From Cylindrospermum sp. FACHB-282 (lineage in GTDB: Bacteria > Cyanobacteriota > Cyanobacteriia > Cyanobacteriales > Nostocaceae), in NCBI RefSeq assembly GCF_014697195.1, contig NZ_JACJRJ010000053.1, positions 1 through 38,920 on the forward strand: 38,920 bases of DNA. The letters are read 5' to 3'. A model generated the notes under the pieces. It was given only the letters and a program-made list of their open reading frames with translations, searched no databases and was not told the DNA's origin. The position numbers and the translations under genes are program-made. Within the stretch, counting starts at the first letter, position 1. Every line of letters begins with the position of its first letter. Below, piece by piece: positions 32,564 through 38,920 of this stretch.

Positions 32564-34810
32564 ATGTCTAACAGCAAACTACTACTTAAATTTGCTAAAC
32601 CTTATCCATGCAGGATATTCTTCACAATCTTGTTTGGATTTTCTGGTGCTTTGTTTAACGGTGTGGGTACAACCCTGATTGTGCCAATAATTCTGCAAAT
32701 TGTGGGTCAACCTGTAGATTTAACAGGCGCTCCGCCAATTATTAAAGCTCTTGTATCTCCCTTTGATCATGTTCCAGAAAGTTACCGCCTAGCGGTGATG
32801 GCTGCATCAATTGTATTTACAATTCTTTTAAAGAATTTAGCTAGCTATGTCGGTACCTTGGTGTCAAGTTCTTTAACGCGAACGCTGACATCAGATATGC
32901 GAGAAGCAGGCTTGAAGTTGTTACTAGAAATTGACATAGATTATTACACCAAGATGAAAGTTGGTGATCTAATCAACAGCCTTGGTGGCGAAATTAGTCG
33001 TGCTGCTAGTGCCATAGGTGGTTTGATCAAACTAATTATCCTAGCAATTACGATTTTAGTTTTTGTGGCTTTGTTGCTGTCAATTTCCTGGCAGTTGACC
33101 ATTGTGACTACAGCTTTGTTATCTTTGGTCACCTTAGTAAATCAGTATGCAATTTACCGTTCAAGAGATTTTGGTGTACAGCTTTCGGAGATGTCTAAAG
33201 CTTATTCCATTTCTGTGTTAGAAATGCTCAATGGAATTCGCCTAGTCAAGTCAAATGGGAATGAAGACAGAGAATATCAACGGATTACAAAACTAATTCG
33301 CGACAGAGAGAGAGCAGATTTTCAATCTCAGATGAATTCTGAGGTGATTACACCACTCAGCGAAGTGACGGGGGTTATAGCCTTAATACTAATTGTATTT
33401 TTGGGTCGCGCCTTATTTGCCGACCAGATTGCTTCAGTCTCAGCCGTTTTGATTACATATTTATTGTTGTTACTGCGACTACTACCGTTTATTTCTCAGT
33501 TAAATAGTATTCGCAGTAGCTTTGCCAATACTTCTTCTAGTGTGAATATTGTTGCTGAATTTTTACGAAAGGATAATAAGCCGTTCATGGGAAGCGGTAT
33601 GATTCCTTATCAGAAATTACAGCAGGGAGTACATTTTAATCACCTTTCTTTTTCCTATCCTAATCATCAAAACATAGTACTTCGGGATGTAGATTTATAT
33701 TTACCACGGGGTACTACACTGGCTTTGGTGGGTAGTTCTGGTGCTGGTAAATCGACAATGGCAGACCTTTTGCCCAGATTTTATGACCCCACATCTGGCT
33801 GTATTACCATAGATGGAATAGATTTGCGGGAGTTCGATTTAAAATCCCTACGTCAGGCGATGGGAATTGTCAGTCAAGATACGTTTCTCTTTAATGACTC
33901 GGTAGCCAACAATATTGGCTATGGGAGACCAGATTCCACTGATGATCAAATTCTTACAGCAGCCAAGCGAGCAAACGCCTATGAGTTTATTAGCAAATTA
34001 CCCCAGGGATTTGACACCATCATTGGCGATCGCGGTGTCATGTTATCTGGTGGACAAAGGCAAAGAATTGCGATCGCCCGGGCACTGCTCCAAAATCCGG
34101 AAATTCTGATTTTAGATGAAGCTACCAGCGCTTTAGATACGGTTTCCGAACGCTTAGTACAAGCTGCACTTGATGACCTAAGTCGCGATCGCACAACCCT
34201 AATCATTGCTCACCGTCTATCTACAGTCCAAAAAGCCGATCAAATCGCCGTCTTAGATCAAGGAAGTGTAGTAGAGATTGGCACCCATCATCAACTTTTA
34301 CAAAAGGGTGGTTACTACTCACGCCTTTACTCCATGCAATTTGCTGACCATTCTGAAGTTTCCACCAGACGAAATCCCAACTTTAACCGGATTTCTCACG
34401 AACTACGGACACGGCTTAACTCAATGATTGGTTTCCTCGGATTATTAGTTGATGATATGGTAGACAATTCCCAAGAGCGGCAGGAATTAATTGACGAATC
34501 ATACAATTCAGCCTTAAAAGTTCTCAACGCCATTGATGTCTTGGACGATGTAGTTAACCTGAGAATGACCTGGCAATTATCCTCAGATATAGACCAAAAT
34601 CACAATGGAACTAGCCAGCATCAAAACTTTAGTCAAATTTCTGATGAGTTTCGCCTACGTCTCGATCCTCTCCTTAACTCTCTGCGCTTGTTAGCCGATA
34701 AATTAGAATCCAGACCCCAAGAACAAAATCAATTAATTGCAGAAGCTTATCACTCTGCTATTTACCTGCTAGATACATTAAAGCTTTTTGAGCATAGAGT
34801 TTACTTCTAG
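32564..34810 (+). CDS. ABC exporter with tandem HisKA-like C-terminal extension
   Basis: 748 residues. Residues 1-330 are a six-helix type I exporter domain (IFFTILFGFSGALFNGVGTT and onward). Residues ~355-595 are the ATPase: Walker A GSSGAGKST (Gly390-Thr398, Lys396), Q-loop VSQDTFLF, signature LSGGQRQR from Leu494, Walker B ILILDEAT with Asp518/Glu519, H-loop His550. This half matches MsbA/HepA-like polysaccharide or lipid exporters of ~600 residues. The extra ~150 residues contain two 59-residue copies of a histidine-kinase DHp-like domain (606-664 and 688-746) with no HATPase domain. Between a GT4 and a GT10 gene, it is the presumed flippase for the cluster's glycan. The exporter call is firm; the HisKA call rests on the SHELRT...LNS motif and repeat alignment. 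Confidence 0.93.
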   Translation: MSNSKLLLKFAKPYPCRIFFTILFGFSGALFNGVGTTLIVPIILQIVGQPVDLTGAPPIIKALVSPFDHVPESYRLAVMAASIVFTILLKNLASYVGTLVSSSLTRTLTSDMREAGLKLLLEIDIDYYTKMKVGDLINSLGGEISRAASAIGGLIKLIILAITILVFVALLLSISWQLTIVTTALLSLVTLVNQYAIYRSRDFGVQLSEMSKAYSISVLEMLNGIRLVKSNGNEDREYQRITKLIRDRERADFQSQMNSEVITPLSEVTGVIALILIVFLGRALFADQIASVSAVLITYLLLLLRLLPFISQLNSIRSSFANTSSSVNIVAEFLRKDNKPFMGSGMIPYQKLQQGVHFNHLSFSYPNHQNIVLRDVDLYLPRGTTLALVGSSGAGKSTMADLLPRFYDPTSGCITIDGIDLREFDLKSLRQAMGIVSQDTFLFNDSVANNIGYGRPDSTDDQILTAAKRANAYEFISKLPQGFDTIIGDRGVMLSGGQRQRIAIARALLQNPEILILDEATSALDTVSERLVQAALDDLSRDRTTLIIAHRLSTVQKADQIAVLDQGSVVEIGTHHQLLQKGGYYSRLYSMQFADHSEVSTRRNPNFNRISHELRTRLNSMIGFLGLLVDDMVDNSQERQELIDESYNSALKVLNAIDVLDDVVNLRMTWQLSSDIDQNHNGTSQHQNFSQISDEFRLRLDPLLNSLRLLADKLESRPQEQNQLIAEAYHSAIYLLDTLKLFEHRVYF
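34379..34801 (+). other. Two HisKA-like repeats fused to ABC exporter
   Basis: Copy A (residues 606-664) begins NFNRISHELRTRLNSMIGFL with His612 at the phospho-acceptor place; the usual Pro of HELRTPLN is Arg. Copy B (688-746) begins NFSQISDEFRLRLDPLLNSL with Asp694 in place of His. The copies align without gaps over 59 residues (about a third identical, ending Y-x-S-A-x-x-L-[LN]). No N, G1 or G2 ATPase boxes follow; the protein ends seven bases after copy B. Confidence 0.7.
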
Positions 34811-34911
34811 TTAATCCAATTAACAAAGGTCTTTTGATCAAAATATTGGAAAAACTATCATCGAAAACAATGATAAATTAATAAAAACTAACAACTAATA
34901 AATACTTAATT

Positions 34912-35871
34912 ATGACCATCAAAACCGTTGGGATGATTAGCAGCTATTCGGCTCTAGCTAAAAGTGCAGCTTGGCTGTGGCAACAAACCCCAAATCACTT
35001 TGGAATTTGGGATAATATACAAATGCACGCCCTAGAGGAAAAACCAGATTTTCTGGTAATGTATCAGTTTGATTTCCCCCAACCAGCACGACAAAAATCT
35101 TGGTTAGATAGTTTTCGTAAACAGCAGAAAAAACCAGCAGTAGATATCAATTCTCGACTGCGTGGCCTTAGCAAAGAGCGAATTATTTATTTACTCAGAG
35201 AACCGCCATTAGATGAAATTGTTGAAATCAATAAGCATAATTATCAAGAAGCTCAAAAGTATTGTGGTTATGTTTCCGGCCCTGATGATTTGGCCCCCAC
35301 TCCCAACTATATGTCAGCGATTTGGTATCACTCAAATTCCTTTCGGGATTTAAATGAAATGCCATGTACCCAAAAGGTTGCTACCTGTAGTTGGGTGACT
35401 TCGGGAATTAACCGTACAGCCAACCATCGCCAGCGTTTAGACTTTTTGCAGTCTTTGCAATCTAGTGGCTTTAAGTTTGATTTATATGGGCGTAACTTAC
35501 CCGAATGGGCAAAACCTTCCGGAGAATTAGGTAATAAATGGTACGGCATGGCACCGTATTATTATAATTTGGCTATCGAAAACTATGCTGAGAACAATTG
35601 GTATGTGAGTGAGAAACTTTGGGATAGCTTACTTGCCTGGTGTTTGCCAATTTACTATGGTGGCCCAGCAGCTGATAAACTATTGCCACCAGGTAGTTTT
35701 TTGCGGTTGCCTAGTTTGGATGAGAAAGGTATTGCTTACATTCAAGAAGTGACTGCAACACCTGATGCTTGGTATGCTGCTAAGGATGCGATCGCCGAAG
35801 CCCGGCAAATCATCTTACATAAGCTAAATCTGCTTAACTGGTTATCAGACTTTGTTGCTCAAAACTCATAA
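34912..35871 (+). CDS. GT10-family (fucosyltransferase-type) glycosyltransferase
   Basis: 319 residues. The C-terminal half carries the GT10 donor site: YNLAIENYAENNWYVSEKLW, DSLLAWCLPIYYGGPAADKL and LPPGSFLRL (Glu234-Lys in EKLWDSLLAW); this is the alpha-1,3/4-fucosyltransferase core motif that binds GDP-fucose. The N-terminal half (MISSYSALAKSAAWLWQQTP) is the acceptor domain. No signal anchor is present, as usual in bacteria. By family it should add fucose or another GDP-linked deoxysugar to a glycan; the actual donor is unknown. Its stop is four bases before the next ATG, so translation is tightly coupled. Confidence 0.88.
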   Translation: MTIKTVGMISSYSALAKSAAWLWQQTPNHFGIWDNIQMHALEEKPDFLVMYQFDFPQPARQKSWLDSFRKQQKKPAVDINSRLRGLSKERIIYLLREPPLDEIVEINKHNYQEAQKYCGYVSGPDDLAPTPNYMSAIWYHSNSFRDLNEMPCTQKVATCSWVTSGINRTANHRQRLDFLQSLQSSGFKFDLYGRNLPEWAKPSGELGNKWYGMAPYYYNLAIENYAENNWYVSEKLWDSLLAWCLPIYYGGPAADKLLPPGSFLRLPSLDEKGIAYIQEVTATPDAWYAAKDAIAEARQIILHKLNLLNWLSDFVAQNS

Positions 35872-35875
35872 ATTT

Positions 35876-36859
35876 ATGAATGGTATTTGTACCCTTGCCA
35901 ACGATTATGTTTTCGATCAATTGGTGGCTTTGCTCAACAGTATTGATGTGATCTTAGGTGCTGAAACCCCAGTCTGTATTTATCCTTTTGATGACCAGAC
36001 ACAGCGGATTGCTGAGGAAATAGCTACGCGCCCTAATGTATTTTTTTACGATGATCAAGAATCCATCAATCGCTGGGATCAATTTATGCTGGCAGCAGCA
36101 CCAGATAGATTGAATCGCAGCAAATCCCGCCTTTATGGTGCTCACCGCCGTTTTTGTGCCTTTGACGGGCCTTTTGATAAGTTTATCTATTTAGATGCAG
36201 ACACCCTGGTGATGAACTCACTAGCAGCAGTGTTTGAAAAGCTAGAATCTTATGATTTCATTGTCTACGATTTCCAATTTAAAGATGTTAGTAAAATCTA
36301 TAATGTTAATTCGCTAAAATTACTAGAAGTTTTCCCTCAACAACGCATTAATTCAGAAATATTTTGTTCAGGATTTTATGGCGCAAAACGGGGGCTTTTT
36401 AACCCAAATCAAAGAGATTTACTGATATCTCATTTACAAACTGGTGAAACAGAAATTTTGTATGGCGGCGCTGGAGAACAACCGCTGCTCAACTACATGG
36501 TAATGAGGTCTAATCTTGCTAGTTATAACTTTGCCCAGCAACTGCCAGATACAGAAATAACGGGATGTTCTGCCACCTCAAAGCATTTTGAAGAACGAGA
36601 TCACATTCTTTATGACAAGGGTAATCGCCTAACTTATATCCATTATATTGGCATTCCTCCTAACATCAATCAAGCAGTGTGTGCTGGAGAGAATATTGAG
36701 TTTCCCTATCGGGATTTATTTCTTTACTATCGTTACCTGCATGAACCAGATAAGCGTCCAGTTTTTAAAAATCCTCCTCAGCCTTATGACGCTCCACCAC
36801 CGACAGCGAATTTACTCACAAGAGCTTTGCGTAAATTAAAATTAATTAAACAAGGATAA
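35876..36859 (+). CDS. DxD glycosyltransferase-like protein, paralog 1
   Basis: I start at ATG 35876 (MNGICTLANDYVFDQLVALL), because paralog 3 begins the same way; an earlier in-frame start would overlap the GT10 gene. 327 residues. A GT-A/GT8-like nucleotide-sugar site is seen: FDGPFDKFIYLDADTLVMNS with Asp107-x-Asp109, later FCSGFYGAKRG, GGAGEQPLLNYMV, and HYIGIPP near the C-terminus. It resembles an uncharacterised cyanobacterial family often found in tandem in glycan loci. It probably transfers a sugar to the same glycan as its neighbours. No membrane span. The next gene begins three bases after the stop. Confidence 0.82.
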   Translation: MNGICTLANDYVFDQLVALLNSIDVILGAETPVCIYPFDDQTQRIAEEIATRPNVFFYDDQESINRWDQFMLAAAPDRLNRSKSRLYGAHRRFCAFDGPFDKFIYLDADTLVMNSLAAVFEKLESYDFIVYDFQFKDVSKIYNVNSLKLLEVFPQQRINSEIFCSGFYGAKRGLFNPNQRDLLISHLQTGETEILYGGAGEQPLLNYMVMRSNLASYNFAQQLPDTEITGCSATSKHFEERDHILYDKGNRLTYIHYIGIPPNINQAVCAGENIEFPYRDLFLYYRYLHEPDKRPVFKNPPQPYDAPPPTANLLTRALRKLKLIKQG

Positions 36860-36862
36860 TTT

Positions 36863-37753
36863 ATGATTCGGGGAATTTATATTGTAGCCAATGATCGCGT
36901 CATCGAGAATGCGATCGCCTTACTAAATAGTATTCGTTACTATGACCAAGAAGTTCTGATTTATCTCATCCCTTTTAATGAAAATTATCACAAAGTTGCT
37001 GATAAAATTACTACCTTACACAACGTACAAATTTTCCCAGATTTAGAACTGATTGAGAAATTCACTCTTTCCATAGGCGAAATTTTTGATCGAGATTTCC
37101 TCGCCTTACCCAACAAAATGCGTAAACTGGTAGCATGGTTTGGGCCTTTAGATGAATTTATTTATATTGATACTGATATTGTCGTTTTTGAAAAAATCGC
37201 CGACAATTTAGACAAACTTACAGAAGTTGATTTTTTCTGTTGTGATTATCATCATGCCAATGACAAGCTAAGAAATATCTTTTCACCCTTGGTAAGAGAG
37301 CAGCAAATTTTTACAGATGCCCAACTAGAAGACGTTTTTAATAGTGGCTTTTGGGCTTCCAGAAAAGGAACTATTACCGAACAACAGATGGATGAAGCTT
37401 TGCGCGAATGTGCTACCCATCGTGAATACTTTGATTTTTCTGAAGGAGTTACAGACCAACCGATTCTTAATTATCTCGTTCTCAAGTTAATTGCCAAACG
37501 TGGTAATCTCGTCAAAATTCCTGGGGGAGGCCCTGGTAGTTGGGCAGGTTCGCGCAATTTCCAACAGCAAGGGTACACTCTCTATGACCGAGGGCAGCCA
37601 CTAAAATATCTCCACTGGGCGGGGACAAAAATGAAAATTGGTAGCCCCTATTGGCAATTATGGGAACACTATCGCTATCTCCATCAGGGTAAATTCGCCA
37701 TCATCCCAAAACTTACTCGTCGTTTATTTCCCTTTGTTGTGGCCCGCAATTAA
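36863..37753 (+). CDS. DxD glycosyltransferase-like protein, paralog 2
   Basis: 296 residues, ATG preceded by ACAAGGATAATTT. It shares the plan of paralogs 1 and 3 but is more diverged: GIYIVANDRVIENAIALLNS at the start, FGPLDEFIYIDTDIVVFEKI with Asp103-x-Asp105, then VFNSGFWASRKG, GVTDQPILNYLVLKL and LHWAGTKM near the end. The retained start motif, DxD, QPxLNYxV and H-x-A/I-G order makes common ancestry clear. A different sugar specificity is likely. No signal peptide. Confidence 0.82.
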   Translation: MIRGIYIVANDRVIENAIALLNSIRYYDQEVLIYLIPFNENYHKVADKITTLHNVQIFPDLELIEKFTLSIGEIFDRDFLALPNKMRKLVAWFGPLDEFIYIDTDIVVFEKIADNLDKLTEVDFFCCDYHHANDKLRNIFSPLVREQQIFTDAQLEDVFNSGFWASRKGTITEQQMDEALRECATHREYFDFSEGVTDQPILNYLVLKLIAKRGNLVKIPGGGPGSWAGSRNFQQQGYTLYDRGQPLKYLHWAGTKMKIGSPYWQLWEHYRYLHQGKFAIIPKLTRRLFPFVVARN

Positions 37754-37769
37754 TATCAGGAGTATTCCC

Positions 37770-38798
37770 ATGATTGATGGTATTTACACCCTAGCTAATG
37801 ATGTTGTCTATGACCAACTAGTTGCGTTGCTCAACAGTATAGAAGCTAATGCTGGTAGAAAAATTCCTGTTTGTATAATTCCATATAATGACCGGCTAGA
37901 TAAAGTAAAGGCAGAGATTGCAACTAGAAAGAATGTCACCTTATTTGAAGACGCTACTTCCATAGCTCGCTGGGAGGAGTTTGGCTCTCGTATCTGGAAC
38001 GCTCACCCAAGAGCATTAAAACTGTGGCAAGAATATGGCTTACCAGCGAATTATCGTATAGAAAGACATCGCAAACTTTGCTGTCTGGATGGTCCCTTTG
38101 ACAAGTTTATCTTCTTTGACGGAGATACGCTATTGATGAAATCACTAGATGATGTTTATCAGAAGTTGGAAAAATATGATTGGGTCACGAATGACTTTCA
38201 ATATAAATCGGATTTGAATTATATTTTTGACTGGTCAGAAGACAAACTAGGGGAAATTTTTACTGAAAAAAACATCGGCAATAGTATTTTTTGTTCTGGT
38301 TGGTTTGCTTCTAAAAAGCATATTTTCGATGATGCTACATTAGCAAACTTATTAGAAAAATTAGAAGCAGGTGAAGCTGATGTCTTGGCGTGGGCAGATT
38401 CTGATCAAACGGTTATCAACTATTTGGTTTTACGAAGCGGAATTTCTTATTATAACTACGCCTATAACGGTGAATCGACTGGTTGCCATTGGGCTTCAAA
38501 ATTTGATGTTGTAGATAATATTCTTTACGACCAAGGGGAACCCATAACCTATATTCACTATATGAGTATATCTTCATCAGACTTTGCGCGCCTTTGTGGG
38601 GGTGAAGATGTTAATATTCCTTATCGTGACGTTTTTCTATATTATCGCTACTTAAAATCCCCAGCAAACCGCCCTCAAAGGTTTACACGCCCAAGCCAGC
38701 TAACGCTGCTACAAAATTATACTAAACGTTTTTTTAACCAAAAAGTTAGTAATATTAAACTGAAGTATCGGAACTTCAAGAATAGAATTAATCAATAA
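37770..38798 (+). CDS. DxD glycosyltransferase-like protein, paralog 3
   Basis: 342 residues from ATG 37770, chosen because ATCAGGAGTATTCCC gives a strong ribosome site and the N-terminus (MIDGIYTLANDVVYDQLVAL, LNSI) matches paralog 1; a longer frame from 37638 would overlap paralog 2 by 116 bp. Motifs: LDGPFDKFIFFDGDTLLMKS with Asp117-x-Asp119, NSIFCSGWFASKKHIF, DQTVINYLVLRSG, ITYIHYMSI. It is closer to paralog 1 than to paralog 2. Its basic C-terminal tail (NYTKRFFNQKVSNIKLKYRN) could contact membrane. It is the last gene before the window end; the cluster may continue. Confidence 0.82.
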   Translation: MIDGIYTLANDVVYDQLVALLNSIEANAGRKIPVCIIPYNDRLDKVKAEIATRKNVTLFEDATSIARWEEFGSRIWNAHPRALKLWQEYGLPANYRIERHRKLCCLDGPFDKFIFFDGDTLLMKSLDDVYQKLEKYDWVTNDFQYKSDLNYIFDWSEDKLGEIFTEKNIGNSIFCSGWFASKKHIFDDATLANLLEKLEAGEADVLAWADSDQTVINYLVLRSGISYYNYAYNGESTGCHWASKFDVVDNILYDQGEPITYIHYMSISSSDFARLCGGEDVNIPYRDVFLYYRYLKSPANRPQRFTRPSQLTLLQNYTKRFFNQKVSNIKLKYRNFKNRINQ

Positions 38799-38920
38799 AG
38801 CTGGTTCTTCAGTACCTGTTATGCTAAACTATTAAATTTAAAGATTAAAAAATGTAATTAAGTGTATCAAATTATTTTTATAAGCCTTACTGCACTTGAC
38901 ATGTAAGGAATATTTATTGT

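Noticed and set aside
37638-37769. 44-codon N-terminal extension of paralog 3
   Set aside because: It overlaps paralog 2, lacks the family N-terminus and a good ribosome site; ATG 37770 has both.
1-38920. tRNA, rRNA, tmRNA, known riboswitches
   Set aside because: I scanned intergenic stretches for cloverleaf and conserved riboswitch cores and saw none; a covariance-model search would be needed to exclude them.

Overview
The window comes from the chromosome of a filamentous, probably heterocyst-forming cyanobacterium (Nostoc/Anabaena/Calothrix-like). The reasons are many HIP1 octamers (GCGATCGC), small dispersed hairpin repeats, purD followed by an NblS/Hik33-type kinase, rplI next to an intein-containing dnaB, a cyanobacterial class I photolyase, and a fragment resembling the fdxN-element factor XisH. 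No rRNA, tRNA or CRISPR array was seen.

Layout. 1-1638 is the 3' end of a large secreted protein (98-residue cadherin-like tandem repeats, then RTX calcium-binding repeats). 1.9-5.2 kb holds a photolyase, two small uncharacterised genes and two decayed gene ends. 5.4-11.0 kb holds an ECF sigma factor, its RskA-like anti-sigma partner and a 1311-residue polytopic membrane protein. 11.0-12.7 kb is a gene graveyard: a lipocalin-sized exported VOC protein, a nested palindromic MITE-like element, and the tail-to-tail remains of a xisH-like gene and a SpoIIE/PP2C-type phosphatase gene. 12.7-17.4 kb is housekeeping: sugar-nucleotide epimerase, purD and the NblS-like sensor kinase. 17.4-25.4 kb has almost no HIP1 sites and carries a zinc-ribbon tail-anchored protein, a coiled-coil tail-anchored protein, a 1070-residue NACHT NTPase with near-identical HEAT repeats, and folA preceded by a truncated overlapping small ORF. 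24.6-29.9 kb is core again: phasin-like protein, FKBP isomerase, dnaB with a 429-residue intein, rplI and gloB.

30.2-38.8 kb is one co-directional cluster of seven genes for building and exporting a surface glycan: a GT2 and a GT4 glycosyltransferase, an MsbA/HepA-like ABC exporter, a GT10 (fucosyltransferase-type) enzyme and three tandem paralogous DxD glycosyltransferase-like proteins. The exporter carries a C-terminal extension with two gapless copies of a histidine-kinase phospho-acceptor (HisKA-like) domain. The first keeps the H-box histidine and the second has aspartate in its place, and no kinase catalytic domain is present. This is the most unusual architecture in the window and the best candidate for an undescribed regulatory device: glycan export coupled to phospho-signalling or to dimerisation.

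All family calls were made by eye from motifs. No database search was run.
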